This document shows positions 43,777 to 52,891 of a stretch of DNA of 64,000 nucleotides, one piece after another; positions within the stretch are counted from its first letter, which is position 1, and every line of letters starts with the position of its first letter. The DNA is taken from positions 43,765-107,764 of the forward strand of contig NZ_BMTS01000024.1 of NCBI RefSeq assembly GCF_014649795.1. The letters run 5' to 3'. The translations under genes were made by a program, and so were the position numbers. This stretch comes from Streptomyces melanogenes. Its GTDB lineage: Bacteria; Actinomycetota; Actinomycetes; Streptomycetales; Streptomycetaceae. The notes beneath the pieces are model-generated. The model had not been told where the DNA came from. It did no database searches and worked only from the letters and a program-made list of their open reading frames with translations.

Positions 43777-44090
43777 CACCGGTCGCCGATCGAGCGGGCG
43801 CCCTCGCGGGCTCGGATGGCCCGCTGTAGCTGCGCCGAGGTTGCGTACATCTGGGGCGGGTTCAAGACGAGTTCGGCCCGTTGGGTGTTTCCGTCGGCGA
43901 GTACGACGTCCACCCCGATCCGGGCCTGTTCCACCCCGTGGTCGTAGGAGATGTCCTGCTCCAGCAAAACCACCATGCTCACCAGGACTCGCACCGCCGG
44001 GGCCGAGCTGACCTGGAGCACCGAGCCGACTGCGGGGCTTTGGGTCGCCTTCGGGAGGATGCTGTTTCTTCCTGTTCCTGCGGCGTGCAT
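43776..44090 (-). CDS. Small hypothetical protein, first gene of a coupled pair
   Basis: 104 residues from an ATG at 44090; a shorter start within the frame (at MVVLLEQDISYDHG) is possible and would give 66 residues. The C-terminal part is the most protein-like: VLLEQDISYDHGVEQARIGV, DVVLADGNTQRAEL, LNPPQMYATSAQLQRAI. Function unknown. Its stop overlaps the start of the next gene, so the two products are made together. It is oriented divergently to an XRE-TPR regulator with a palindromic promoter region between them. Confidence 0.55.
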   Translation of the reverse strand: MHAAGTGRNSILPKATQSPAVGSVLQVSSAPAVRVLVSMVVLLEQDISYDHGVEQARIGVDVVLADGNTQRAELVLNPPQMYATSAQLQRAIRAREGARSIGDR

Positions 44091-44256
44091 CGCGAGGTCA
44101 CCGGCTCTCGGTATCGGGGCGGCCGGACACAGGGACAGGACGTTTTCGGCCGCCAGGCCAACGGGGCGCCCAGATCTCGACGTTCGACGTCGTGTAGACC
44201 GGGCAGGCACGTTCAGTTAAGGACGGCACCAGCGGCGCGGTAACCCCATGGAAGGG

Positions 44257-44286
44257 ACCCCCACGATGGGTACATTCCGTGGGGGT
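44257..44286. promoter_or_regulatory. Inverted repeat around a TACATT box upstream of the XRE-TPR gene
   Basis: ACCCCCAC (44257-44264) and GTGGGGGT (44279-44286) are exact complements flanking 14 bases that include TACATT (44271-44276), a possible -10 hexamer. It is 23 bases before the ATG at 44309. It is a good candidate autoregulatory operator for the XRE regulator. Confidence 0.45.
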
Positions 44287-44308
44287 GTCGCCAACCGAGG
44301 GGGTAGGC

Positions 44309-45640
44309 ATGGCACTTCGGACGCCGCCGGGACCTCTGCCCGCAGCCCTGCGGCGCGATCCCCGCTTCACCGAGGCTCTGGCGCGGCGCGACATCAGCAC
44401 GCTGTTCGCACTGGCCCATGACGCGGGCGAGCTGAGCTTTAACAAGATCAGCGAAGCGTGCGGCATCCACGCCGAACGGGTCAGTCAGATCGCGCGCGGA
44501 AACGCCGACGTGACCTCCCTGCCTGTCCTGGAGCGGATCGCGGACGGGCTCAGAATCCAGGGCGCGGACCTAGGCTTGGCCGCAAGGCCATGGGAGACCG
44601 AGACCCCGGTAACTCCCATGCAAGATCAAGGAGATGGAGACGATCCCATGAAGCGCCGCGATGTGATGCGCGGCGCGCTCGCTGCCGGTCTGGCAGGTAC
44701 CGGGCTCGCCGCTTTAACGTCCACCCGCACCGATATCGACGCAGCCCTTGCCGCCGACCACACCCATCCCGATCTCGGCTACTGGGAGTCGACCGCCGAG
44801 CGATACGGCTACGGCTACCACGGCCAGGCTCCGGCCGAGGTCCTGGCGAACCTCCAGGACGACCTGGAGGAGATGAAGCCCCTCCTCTTCCAGGCTCGGA
44901 CCGACAAGAGCCGCAGCCAGCTGTGCCATGTCACCGGGCAGATGGCGGGCATGCTCGCGATCGTCCTGCACGATCTCGGCAACCATCGCGAGGCCCACCG
45001 CTGGTTCGCGACCGCCGGACGGGCCGCCCAGCAGTCCGGGGACCAGCTCCTGCACGCCTGGGTACTGGGCCGCGAGGCCATGGTGCCGCTGAACTACGGC
45101 GCCCCGGCCGCCGCCGCGAAACTCGCCGACCAGGCCAGGCATCTGGCCGGGGAAACCCCCAGCGCGGCCGCCGCCCTCGCAGCCGCCGTTGCCGCACGGG
45201 CGTACGCGATCGGCGGCGACGGCGACAAGGCCCGCATCGCCGTTACGGACGTCGAACGCCTCGCCGACCGGCTCAGCCCACAGCAGCACGCCGACACCTG
45301 GTTCGGCTACCCGATGCAGAAACACCAGGTCCACATGAGCCAGGCCCTCACCCACCTGGGAGACACCCGGCGCGCGTACGAGGCGCAGGCCGCCGCCCTG
45401 GAGCTGTCGCGGGCACCGTCGCTGATGACACGGGCGCTGATCGCGATCGACCACGCGTCCTGCCTCGCCCACGACGGCGATCGGGAAGCGGCCGTGCACG
45501 TCGCGGCTCGCGCTTACGGCGGCCTCCCGGCCTCCTACCGCAACGGACTCACCCAGACCCGAGCCCTGGCCCTGTACCAGGTCCTCCCAGACGACACGCG
45601 TGGCCGTGACGACCTCGGCGAACTGTTGAACGTCGCCTGA
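44309..45640 (+). CDS. XRE-type regulator with TPR C-terminal domain
   Basis: 443 residues from an ATG at 44309. The N-terminal Cro/C1 helix-turn-helix is visible at FNKISEACGIHAERVSQIAR with GNADVTSLPVLERIADGL. A linker contains MKRRDVMRGALAAGLAGTG, a twin-arginine-like hydrophobic motif that often occurs internally in these actinobacterial regulators and is not a true secretion signal. The remainder is TPR-like (HREAHRWFATAGRAAQQSGD, AAAALAAAVAARAYAIGGDG, RRAYEAQAAALELSRAPSLM). Such proteins usually respond to a peptide or protein partner. Divergent from two small coupled genes, with an inverted repeat between. Confidence 0.88.
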   Translation: MALRTPPGPLPAALRRDPRFTEALARRDISTLFALAHDAGELSFNKISEACGIHAERVSQIARGNADVTSLPVLERIADGLRIQGADLGLAARPWETETPVTPMQDQGDGDDPMKRRDVMRGALAAGLAGTGLAALTSTRTDIDAALAADHTHPDLGYWESTAERYGYGYHGQAPAEVLANLQDDLEEMKPLLFQARTDKSRSQLCHVTGQMAGMLAIVLHDLGNHREAHRWFATAGRAAQQSGDQLLHAWVLGREAMVPLNYGAPAAAAKLADQARHLAGETPSAAAALAAAVAARAYAIGGDGDKARIAVTDVERLADRLSPQQHADTWFGYPMQKHQVHMSQALTHLGDTRRAYEAQAAALELSRAPSLMTRALIAIDHASCLAHDGDREAAVHVAARAYGGLPASYRNGLTQTRALALYQVLPDDTRGRDDLGELLNVA

Positions 45641-45778
45641 CGGAAGACGGGAATTATGGCCGCAGGTCGCGTCCTCGACTTGCTGCTCACGTCGAGGGTG
45701 CGGGGACGGAGCTGATCAACGGCGTCGTGGCCCTGAAGATTATGGACGCGTGAGCGACAAGCGAAGGGCTTGGACACC

Positions 45779-47005
45779 ATGACAGAGAAGACTTCCCGCA
45801 CCCCCGACGACGGCATCGCCAATCGCTCCGGCCCGGCCGCCGGACGTGACGCACCGGTCATCTTGAGCAATCAGCCCGGCTCGTTCGCCTGGGGTGTCCT
45901 GGCCAAACGGCATCCCGCCTTGATCCAGCAGGTGCGAGACGCCTTCCCGTACGGCCGTCGCCAGCATGAGGCCCTCGACGCCCTGCTGGACGAGATCACC
46001 CGCGGCGTCGTCGAACCGCTCGTTCCCTCGGAGCACGATCACGCGCAGTGGGCAGACTGGGGGCGGGAGTACTTCGGACGACCGTGGTTTGACGCCCCGT
46101 TCCTGTGGGCGGAGAGCTACTTCTACCGCAGGCTCCTCGGTGCCATCGAGTACTTCGGTACGGGCCCGTGGCAGGGAATCGATCCCTTCGCCCCCTTCAA
46201 GCGGGCCGAACTGCGCGGCGCGGCGGTGGACGAGGAACTACGGGCCCTGGACGCACTCGCCGACGTGCCACCCGACGAGCGGGCCAGGGCCCTGCTTCAC
46301 GCCTCGCTCTGGGGCAACCGCGCGGACCTCGGATTCCGAGTCACGGAGGGGGAGGCAGCGCCCGGCGACGCTACCGGCGGCCTGGTGGTCGACGACGGCG
46401 CCGTGCTGTGGCAGCTGCTGCCCGCCGGAGCCAGCACGACGGTCGCCGTGGTGGCGGACAACGCGGGGCGCGAGCTGATCCCGGACCTGATCCTCATCGA
46501 CCACCTCCTCCTGCACCGGCACGCCGAGAGGATCGTGCTCCACGTCAAGCCGCGCCCGTACTTCGTCTCCGACGCGATGACGGCGGACGTTGTCGACTGC
46601 CTCCGCCGCTTGGCCGAGGCGCCTGGCGAAGCCGGTGGGATTGGTGGGCGCCTCTGGGACGCCATGGCGAACGGGTGTCTGGAGGTCCGCGCCCACCCGT
46701 TCTTCTGCGCCCCGCTGCCGTACGAGGGGATGCCGGAGGACCTGCGGGAACAGTTTGCGGCCGTCTCGCTGACCGTCCTGAAAGGCGACCTCAACTACCG
46801 TCGGCTGGTGGGTGACCGGATGTGGGACGTGATGACGCCGTTCGCCGACCTCACGGCGTACTTCCCCGGGGCTGTCGCGGCGCTGCGCACACTGAAGTCC
46901 GACGTCATCGTGGGGCTGGAGCAGAAGACCCTGGATGCTCTGGAACGGGGCGGCGGGGCTTGGCGTACGAGCGGCACGCGCGCCCTGGTCCAGGTTCGAC
47001 GGTAG
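45779..47005 (+). CDS. ARMT1/DUF89-type damage-control phosphatase
   Basis: 408 residues from an ATG at 45779. Family features: SFAWGVLAKRHPALIQQV and YGRRQHEALDALLDEI near the start, LHASLWGNRADLGF, the metal-binding Asp/Asn of VVADNAGRELIPDLILIDHL, VLHVKPRPYFVSDAM, and VLKGDLNYRRLVGD near the C-terminus, which together characterise DUF89/ARMT1 metal-dependent phosphatases. Members hydrolyse damaged sugar phosphates; human ARMT1 was first described as a carboxyl methyltransferase. The bacterial substrate here is unknown. The GAAGGG site fits the ATG better than a TTG nine bases upstream. A strong terminator hairpin follows 46 bases after the stop. Confidence 0.87.
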   Translation: MTEKTSRTPDDGIANRSGPAAGRDAPVILSNQPGSFAWGVLAKRHPALIQQVRDAFPYGRRQHEALDALLDEITRGVVEPLVPSEHDHAQWADWGREYFGRPWFDAPFLWAESYFYRRLLGAIEYFGTGPWQGIDPFAPFKRAELRGAAVDEELRALDALADVPPDERARALLHASLWGNRADLGFRVTEGEAAPGDATGGLVVDDGAVLWQLLPAGASTTVAVVADNAGRELIPDLILIDHLLLHRHAERIVLHVKPRPYFVSDAMTADVVDCLRRLAEAPGEAGGIGGRLWDAMANGCLEVRAHPFFCAPLPYEGMPEDLREQFAAVSLTVLKGDLNYRRLVGDRMWDVMTPFADLTAYFPGAVAALRTLKSDVIVGLEQKTLDALERGGGAWRTSGTRALVQVRR

Positions 47006-47050
47006 ACCTGGTCTCCGCGCGATTCCTCGCGCATCGGCAACTTCGTGCCA

Positions 47051-47084
47051 CGAGCGGCCGGGTCATGGCCGACCCGGCCGCTCG
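47051..47084. terminator. 14-bp terminator hairpin after the DUF89 gene
   Basis: Arms 47051-47064 (CGAGCGGCCGGGTC) and 47071-47084 are exact complements with a 6-nt loop (ATGGCC). It is 46 bases after the phosphatase stop and also faces the relaxase relic from the other side, so it may terminate both. Confidence 0.75.
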
Positions 47085-47121
47085 GTGTTACATCGGCTGG
47101 CCACTCCAGCGGGACCTGGTC

Positions 47122-48687
47122 CTACCTGCCGCGTCTTGATGTCGTGGCGTTTGCGGACGGTGCGCCCTTTGCTGGACGGGCCTGCTGGGTGGGCGCGGTC
47201 GGGACCTGGGGACGCCGACCCGAAGCGGCATCGGCGGGTAGGCCGGTGAGGTGGCGCAGGTGCCAGACGAGGACCTCGCTGAGGGACCCGGCGGTGTCCA
47301 GTTCCCGCTGGGTGATGGCTTTCGCGAGCAGGGTTTGTGGGTTGTGTCCGGCTTGGTAGGCGTGGGTGAGGGTGGCGGCGAGCGCGGGCCAGCCCGCCTC
47401 GCTGATTGCCTGCTCGGCGATCTCGGGTGCGGCGGCCCGCAGGAGGGCGGCGGACCAGTCTTGTACGGGCAGGGCCAGGCGGCGGCCCTGTTCCCGCAGC
47501 CGGGCCATCGGCTCCTTGGCCGCGATGGTGTAGGCGGCGCGCAGGTGGGCGGCGGCGGTGGCGAGGAAGAACAGGGTGTCGATCAGCATCGCGGTGATCG
47601 CGCCGTCCTCGCCCCGGTCCGCCGTAGCGGAGGTCGCGGGCGGCGCGGCGCAGGGCCTGGGCGTGCCGGTATTGCTCCCGGGTGTGGGAGCGGTTGGCAC
47701 GCTCGAATGCCCAGGTTGCCTCGCGTAGCTGCTGGCGGATGGGGGCGGGGCTGGTCTGGGCGAGGCTGTCGAGGATCTCGCCGGTGGCCGCGATACGGGC
47801 AGCCGCCGCGCCGTCACCGTCCTGGTCGAGGGTGAGCAGGGTGATCCAGGTGGTGTGGGTGGCGATGCGTCGGGCGGTGGCCGGAGCCGATACCGGCCTG
47901 GTCGGCCGGGCGGTGCCCCGGGAGGTGGGGTGCTCGTGCTTGGCGCTGGGGTCCATGGCGAATCGTTTGCGCACGCGTGGCAGGGACAGGTCGGGGGGAG
48001 AGCTTGGAGCCTGAGTAGAAGACGGGGGCGCCGTCCTCGTGTGGTCGCCGGAGGGCGCGATGCGCTGCTGGACCAGGAGCCCGGCGGCCTGGAGCCTGCC
48101 GAAGAACTCCGCCTCGCCAGCGGTGCCGGCCACGGCCTGGCGGACGGTCTCGCGCAGTTGCTCCTGCGGTGGGCGATCCCGGCCCTGGCGCTCGGCCTTG
48201 CGGCGTTCGGCGCTGGTGGGGCGTTGGGCGGCGGTGCCGTCGCCGGGTGTGACACGGCGCAGCCCGTAGTCGGCTTCGATGCGGCGGGCCTCGGCCTGGG
48301 CGCGGCGGGCTTCGTTGTGCCGACGGGGGCGGCGGCCGTCGTCGCGTACCAGGGTGGCGATGATGTGGATGTGGTCATCCGCGTGGCGGATCGCCGCCCA
48401 CCGGCAGGCGGCGTTGTCGCTGTCGGGGGCGATGCCGGTGGCGGCGACCATGCGGCGGGCGATGGCGGCCCAGTCCTCGTCGGACAGGATGGGGTCCTCG
48501 GGGGCTGCGCGTACGGACAGGTGCCACACGTGCTGGGCGGGGCGCCGGCTCTTGGGCAGGGCGTTGACGGGCTGGTCGAGCAGGCGCTGCAGCTGCTTGT
48601 AGGTGGCGTTCGGGTCGCGGCCGGGGTCGGGGGTGAGCGGGTCGAAGGCGGCGACCAGGTGCGGGTCGGTGTGCTCTGGCGTGATAC
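47122..48687 (-). pseudogene. Truncated and frameshifted mobilisation relaxase
   Basis: From about 48687 the minus frame reads HTDPHLVAAFDPLTPDPGRD, QHVWHLSVRAAPEDPIL and ACRWAAIRHADDHIHIIATL: the metal-coordinating HADDHIHI of a MobA/Rlx-type relaxase found in Streptomyces integrative elements. The first about 20 residues, with the catalytic Tyr region, are lost at the junction with the CorA fragment. The 700-900 bp middle appears partly deleted. Near 47617-47622 the frame shifts by one base, after which ADRGEDGAITAMLIDTLFFL continues to a stop at 47122. It is inactive, but the remaining parts are well preserved. Confidence 0.82.
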
Positions 48688-48912
48688 CTACAGCCAGTCC
48701 CGCCGCTTGAAGATGAAGTACAGGCTCACACACGCCCCCGCCATCAGCAGAATTGCGAACGGGTACCCGGCCGCCCATTTCAACTCCGGTATGTTCTCGA
48801 AGTTCATCCCGTAAATCGTCCCCACCAACGTGGGAGCAAACAGAATGGCCGCCCACGACGAGATCTTCTTGATCTTCTCCACCCCGGGTGACGTCTCTTC
48901 TTCGCTCGTCAT
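48688..48912 (-). pseudogene. C-terminal fragment of a CorA-type magnesium transporter
   Basis: The frame encodes only the end of a CorA protein: KIKKISSWAAILFAPTLVGT, the signature YGMNF, a second transmembrane helix (YPFAILLMAGACVSLYFIFK) and the RRDWL terminus. The large N-terminal cytoplasmic domain is missing, and upstream codons (TSEEETSPGVE) are not CorA-like. The fragment's stop abuts the broken end of the relaxase. An ATG at 48912 exists but lacks a good ribosome site, so expression is doubtful. Confidence 0.75.
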
Positions 48913-49032
48913 AGAGGGGCGGGTGGAAGGGCGCGGGAGTGCGGTTGCGGTCGGAGTGCTGGGAGGCGTTGCGGGTCCTTGCGGCGGGGCATGGCTGGGT
49001 TTGAGGTTGATCCTCGGGATGGACACCGGGTT

Positions 49033-49290
49033 TCATGCGACGAGTGGCAGCGTATGTGACGTGGTGAGTTGTTGTTCGAACTCGGTTGGTGTGAGGCAGC
49101 CGAGGGCGGAGTGATGGCGGCGCCGGTTGTCGTACGAGAGCCAGCGGAACAACTCGAGGCGGGTCTGCGCCTTCGAGGTCCAGCGCCTCCCGTGGAGCAA
49201 CTCGTGCTTGAGGCTCTGGAAGAACGACTCGGCCAGGGCATTGTCGTGCTCGAGCCGACCCTGCCCCGCGCGGTTCCGGCCGGAGACGAT
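49033..49290 (-). pseudogene. C-terminal fragment of an IS3-family transposase (OrfB)
   Basis: The frame ends with the typical OrfB tail: NALAESFFQSLKHELLHGRR, TRLELFRWLSYDNRRRHHSA and LGCLTPTEFEQQL. This contains the final Glu region of the DDE integrase core. The catalytic Asp motifs and OrfA are absent; upstream the frame becomes unrelated and basic. No terminal inverted repeat was located. Together with the CorA and relaxase fragments it marks an old insertion/deletion site. Confidence 0.8.
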
Positions 49291-49538
49291 CGGGGACCGA
49301 CGCGGGTGGCGGGGCGGTTCTCGGCGCTCGCGAGTGCCTGCCTGGGGGAGTGGACGGCGTCCGACGTCGGTGAGTGGATGACGCACCGGATCGCGGTGCT
49401 GCGAGGGCGCAGTCGACGATCCGCTCCGTGCTGGGCAGGGGGGGTGAGGATGGCGTGATCCTCTCTGGTCACCCCGAACGATGGTCGCCTAGCGTCATTG
49501 TTCGATCACCAAGTGAAGCCTTTGGTTGGAGGACTTGC

Positions 49539-50054
49539 GTGTCCGAGAAGATCACTTATGACGTGGACATCCACACGGCCAACATCCGGGACGCCGGGAC
49601 CGACGCGGCCGTGAAGATCCAATTGATCGGTGAGAAGGGCACCAGCCCGGCGATCGAGCTGGACAACCCGGGCGACGACTTCGAGCAGGGCTCGTGGGGC
49701 CACTACCGCTTGTCGATCGATGACATCGGCGATCTGAAGAAGGTCCGCCTCTTCCACAACAACGGCGGGTTCCAGGCCGGCTGGTGCATGGGCGCCCTGG
49801 CCATCCGCTGGACGCAGGAGACCCGCCTCGGGATCGGTGCGGAGATCAAGGTCCAGCACTGGTGGCCGGAGCTCGGGGGCGTGACCGGCACGGCCCTGGT
49901 CAAGGTGGACGGCAGCCTCTTCGGCCTGCCCACCGAAGTCACCGTCAACGGCGTGTGGCTGGCCAACGACTCCGGCGGCATCGACAAGACCTTCGACCTC
50001 AAGACCGAGGGCGTCAAGAGCCGGATCTTCACCGGCCTGGGCCCCGGCATCTGA
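49539..50054 (+). CDS. PLAT/LH2-like beta-sandwich protein
   Basis: 171 residues from a GTG with TTGGAGGA six bases upstream. PLAT/LH2 features: ITYDVDIHTANIRDAGTDAA, VKIQLIGEKGTSPAIELDNP, FEQGSWGHYRLSIDDIGDLK, and KKVRLFHNNGGFQAGWCMGA, the classical order of an eight-stranded lipoxygenase-homology domain. A second beta-rich half follows (VTGTALVKVDGSLFGLP). There is no signal peptide. PLAT domains bind lipids or proteins at membranes. Whether it has a partner is unclear; a secreted PI-PLC gene lies downstream on the other strand. Two hairpins lie just downstream. Confidence 0.82.
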   Translation: MSEKITYDVDIHTANIRDAGTDAAVKIQLIGEKGTSPAIELDNPGDDFEQGSWGHYRLSIDDIGDLKKVRLFHNNGGFQAGWCMGALAIRWTQETRLGIGAEIKVQHWWPELGGVTGTALVKVDGSLFGLPTEVTVNGVWLANDSGGIDKTFDLKTEGVKSRIFTGLGPGI

Positions 50055-50114
50055 CCACCTGATTGCCGCGCAACCCGCACCCGCGGGACGCGACAATCCT
50101 GATCAGCGCTGCGC

Positions 50115-50158
50115 CCAGTGTGTTCCGCGTTGGTGAAACCCGTCGCGGAACACACTGG
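50115..50158. terminator. 15-bp inverted repeat after the PLAT gene
   Basis: Arms 50115-50129 (CCAGTGTGTTCCGCG) and 50144-50158 are exact complements with a 14-nt loop, 60 bases after the PLAT gene stop. Likely transcription terminator. Confidence 0.65.
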
Positions 50159-50262
50159 CCGCGGCTGCCCATCTGCGCGCTCTACTGGTGACCGCAGGCG
50201 CTCACTGTGCAGGAGGCCAACTGCACCTGGTTTACCAAAGCGCCCCGGGCTTCTTCGCACTG

Positions 50263-50291
50263 GGGCGCTGCCGTCATCGACGGCAGCGCCC
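50263..50291. repeat. 13-bp inverted repeat with 3-nt loop
   Basis: Arms 50263-50275 (GGGCGCTGCCGTC) and 50279-50291 are exact complements around ATC. It is located between the PLAT and PI-PLC genes, about 290 bases beyond the PI-PLC stop on the minus strand. It could be a second terminator. Confidence 0.6.
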
Positions 50292-50417
50292 GGCAAACAG
50301 CACGCCGTATACCGCTCGTTCGGCAACGCAGGTGAATCAGCGTCGCCACCACCCGGCCCACGAACACCGGCTGATACCGGGCGCCGGCACCCATCGGTGG
50401 AGCGCCGACCCCTCTGA

Positions 50418-50535
50418 CGCCCGGCCCGACTTGGCTGACGTCGAGCTGCGTGGCTTGTGCCTGGAGAGGGTGAACCTATGCGGTGCCGTGCTCACGGGCG
50501 CCGACTTCAGCGGCGCTTTGCTGTTTCCGTGCCGG
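50418..50535 (+). pseudogene. Pentapeptide-repeat fragment
   Basis: A short frame reads ADVELRGLCLERVNLCGAVL then TGADFSGALLF, i.e. several A(D/N)LxX-type pentapeptide repeats. No start with a ribosome site and no continuation beyond about 40 residues is visible, and it runs into the convergent PI-PLC gene. Probably a remnant; the surrounding gap has no other gene. Confidence 0.35.
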
Positions 50536-50580
50536 GGCAGGGGTCAGGTTCGACGCCGCCCCTGCGTCCCGGTACGGGTG

Positions 50581-52128
50581 TTACTTGGGGCAGGTGTCCT
50601 GGGTCACTTTGCCGCCCGAGGTGGAGGCGGTGGACGGGTCCACCGACAGGCACTGCCCTGTCCAGTTGTTGATGAACTTGTAGGCCGTCCTGCGCTCACC
50701 GTTGACTTCGACCGGAGTGGGGATGACGTTCCAGAGCTGGCTGCCCGAGAACCAGCGGGTCTCGCATCCCCACCAGAACAGCTGGGTCCCGGCCGACGGC
50801 GGGGTGCCGTTGTTGTAGGGGACCGTCAGGCACGAGCCGTTGCTGGACTTGATCTGGTAGTAGCCCTTGCCGTCGTACGGGGGCTTCTCGACGCCCCACT
50901 GGTGGCTGCCGGGCGCCTTGGGCTGACACGTGCGCTGGGTGACCAGACCGCCGGTCTTGGAACTGTCGAACTCGGGCCCCCGCACCATGCAGCGGCCGTA
51001 CTTGGTGTCGACGTAGGTCTTGTCGGCGTTGACCAGCCAGATCGCTTGGTGGCCGTCCGTGACGGCATTGCCCTGGTTGCGGGCGATGATGTTGTCCACC
51101 AGGGCCCAGCCGGGAAAGTCCATCATGACGATCCCGAGGTGGCCGTTGCCCCCGCCGTTGTTGAGGTACTGCATCAGCCGGACGTTGACGCCGGCGACGG
51201 CGGGCTGGTTGTTGTGCCACCCGTATCCGCCCGCGAACATGGCGGGGGACAGGTCGGGGACCGTCGACGCGGATGTGTACGTCACGTACATCTCACCGCT
51301 GCCGTCGCGGACGGCCTGTTCGAGGTTCGCCTTGACGAGGTCGAACTTCTCGGGGATGTTCGACGGCTTCCAGTGGTCTTCCTGGTGGCTGTTGAAGGAG
51401 TTGATCCCGGACTGGCCGTCGACGTGGTCGAAGCTGCCCAGCACGATCTTGCCCCGGACCTGCGAGAGACGGGGAACTCCCGTTTTCCCGTCGACCGACG
51501 GGCGGTAGAAGAGATTGGGGTAGCGGGACACGTAGTCCTTGAAGATCGATTCGATCTTCGCGCTGTCGACGGTCTTGGGGTCGTTCTCGCAGTCGCCTAT
51601 GCCCACGCTCTCGCCCCCGCGCGAGCATTCGGCCTTCAGGCGCATGACGAGTGTCTCGTTGCGGTGCTTGCCCAGGAAGTCCTGGGCCTTTGTCAGTACG
51701 TCGTCGAAGTTCGCCTTCTGGTAGACCTTTCCGTGATGGACCGTGAAGTACCGGTTCTCGGTGACACGGACCCGCAGGTCGATGGCACGGATGCCCCGCT
51801 CCAACTGCGCTGTGAGCGTGTTCGCGCTGTCGCCGAAGTTCTCCTGCGTCTCCGTCATGGCCTCTCCGTGGACGGAGAGGGTGTCATGGGTGCCGGGCAG
51901 GGAGAGCGCCGCCAGCCAGGTGCTGCCCGCGAGGTCCTTCATCCAGTCGGCCTTCGTCGCGGGCCCGAGGTTGTGGAAGGCGTCGGTGAAGGTCGTCCCG
52001 CTGGCCGCGGCGGGGCCGGGTGCGAGCAGTACCGCACCCAGGGCTGCACCAGCGGTGACCAGGTGTGTCAGCCGACGGAGGCGTTGTCGTGGCGCGAAAC
52101 GGTCACGGCGAGGGGAAAGTCGTGGCAT
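50581..52128 (-). CDS. Secreted phosphatidylinositol-specific phospholipase C-like enzyme with C-terminal lectin-like domain
   Basis: 515 residues. A long signal peptide (hydrophobic core THLVTAGAALGAVLLAPGPA) precedes the PI-PLC X domain: AALSLPGTHDTLS with the first catalytic His, GIRAIDLRVRV, TVHHGKVYQKANFDD with the second catalytic His, VMRLKAE and VRGKIVLGSFD. A ricin-like C-terminal region follows (GRCMVRGPEFDSSKTGGLVT, SNGSCLTVPYNNGTPP, GQCLSVDPS). The X-domain enzyme cleaves phosphoinositides or related glycolipids outside the cell, with the lectin part anchoring it. The start at 52128 is supported by GGAAGGGA. Divergent from the GAF/SpoIIE phosphatase gene. Confidence 0.88.
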   Translation of the reverse strand: MPRLSPRRDRFAPRQRLRRLTHLVTAGAALGAVLLAPGPAAASGTTFTDAFHNLGPATKADWMKDLAGSTWLAALSLPGTHDTLSVHGEAMTETQENFGDSANTLTAQLERGIRAIDLRVRVTENRYFTVHHGKVYQKANFDDVLTKAQDFLGKHRNETLVMRLKAECSRGGESVGIGDCENDPKTVDSAKIESIFKDYVSRYPNLFYRPSVDGKTGVPRLSQVRGKIVLGSFDHVDGQSGINSFNSHQEDHWKPSNIPEKFDLVKANLEQAVRDGSGEMYVTYTSASTVPDLSPAMFAGGYGWHNNQPAVAGVNVRLMQYLNNGGGNGHLGIVMMDFPGWALVDNIIARNQGNAVTDGHQAIWLVNADKTYVDTKYGRCMVRGPEFDSSKTGGLVTQRTCQPKAPGSHQWGVEKPPYDGKGYYQIKSSNGSCLTVPYNNGTPPSAGTQLFWWGCETRWFSGSQLWNVIPTPVEVNGERRTAYKFINNWTGQCLSVDPSTASTSGGKVTQDTCPK

Positions 52129-52891
52129 GGGAGTCCCTTCCAAGATCCAAAAGGTGGTCAAGCTTCCCATGTCACTTCCCAGTTGGACCTGCCTTGTCCG
52201 GACATTCCGGTACGCCTAGATCAGGCCACGAGGCGATGGGAGCGGGGTGGGGGGCGGGCGGTGCGAGCGGTGCGTCCTGCGGCCGGGCACCTGGGCCCAC
52301 CGCATTCCGCACCGGCGACGGGCCCGCTGCCATCAGGCCCCGCTGCAGGGCGGACGGCGGCCGTACTCTTGGGCGCAGCACCCCGGCTGCCGGTGCCTGC
52401 CTCTGCCGAGTCGGGTCACGCTCACTCCCCACCCCACCGCCGGGGGCCGGTCGGGACGACGTCCCGGAACGCCGACGCCGTTCATGCGCGGTGTTGGCAG
52501 TCGTTCACCTGGCGGAGGACGGCGAGGGCCCTCGCGGACGGGCACCGGTGGGGGTTGTGCGCACGATGAGCGCCGGATCCGGTGAACGGGCGATCGACGG
52601 TATCTGCTGCGTCACAGGCACCGTCACCGCGCCGACGACGGCGGGCCTCTTGGGCGTAGCGGGTACGGAGCACGCGTCTCCTTATACGGGTCGGATGCTG
52701 CGGCCCGGCTGATGATCGGGGATCCCGTCCGGTGGCTGTGCCTGCACGCCGAGGTCCGTGACCTTCCCGCGCGCCGCGCCGTAGCGGCCGAACTCCTGTC
52801 CGGCTGTCCGGCCGGCATCGGCCCAATTGGCCGGGAAGAGGTGCATGCTGGGCACCAGCAGGGATCGAGGTCCTGTCGGGAGGTCGAAAGA
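52129..52891. other. Divergent intergenic region of 763 bases
   Basis: Between the PI-PLC and SpoIIE-type genes. A 48-codon plus frame at 52566-52712 lacks a ribosome site and is not called. The start of the downstream gene could lie further upstream (in-frame codons exist from 52712), but without coding bias. Confidence 0.35.

Noticed and set aside
49033..49386. Functional IS3 insertion sequence
   Set aside because: Only the C-terminal third of OrfB is present, with no OrfA, no catalytic Asp residues and no inverted repeats.
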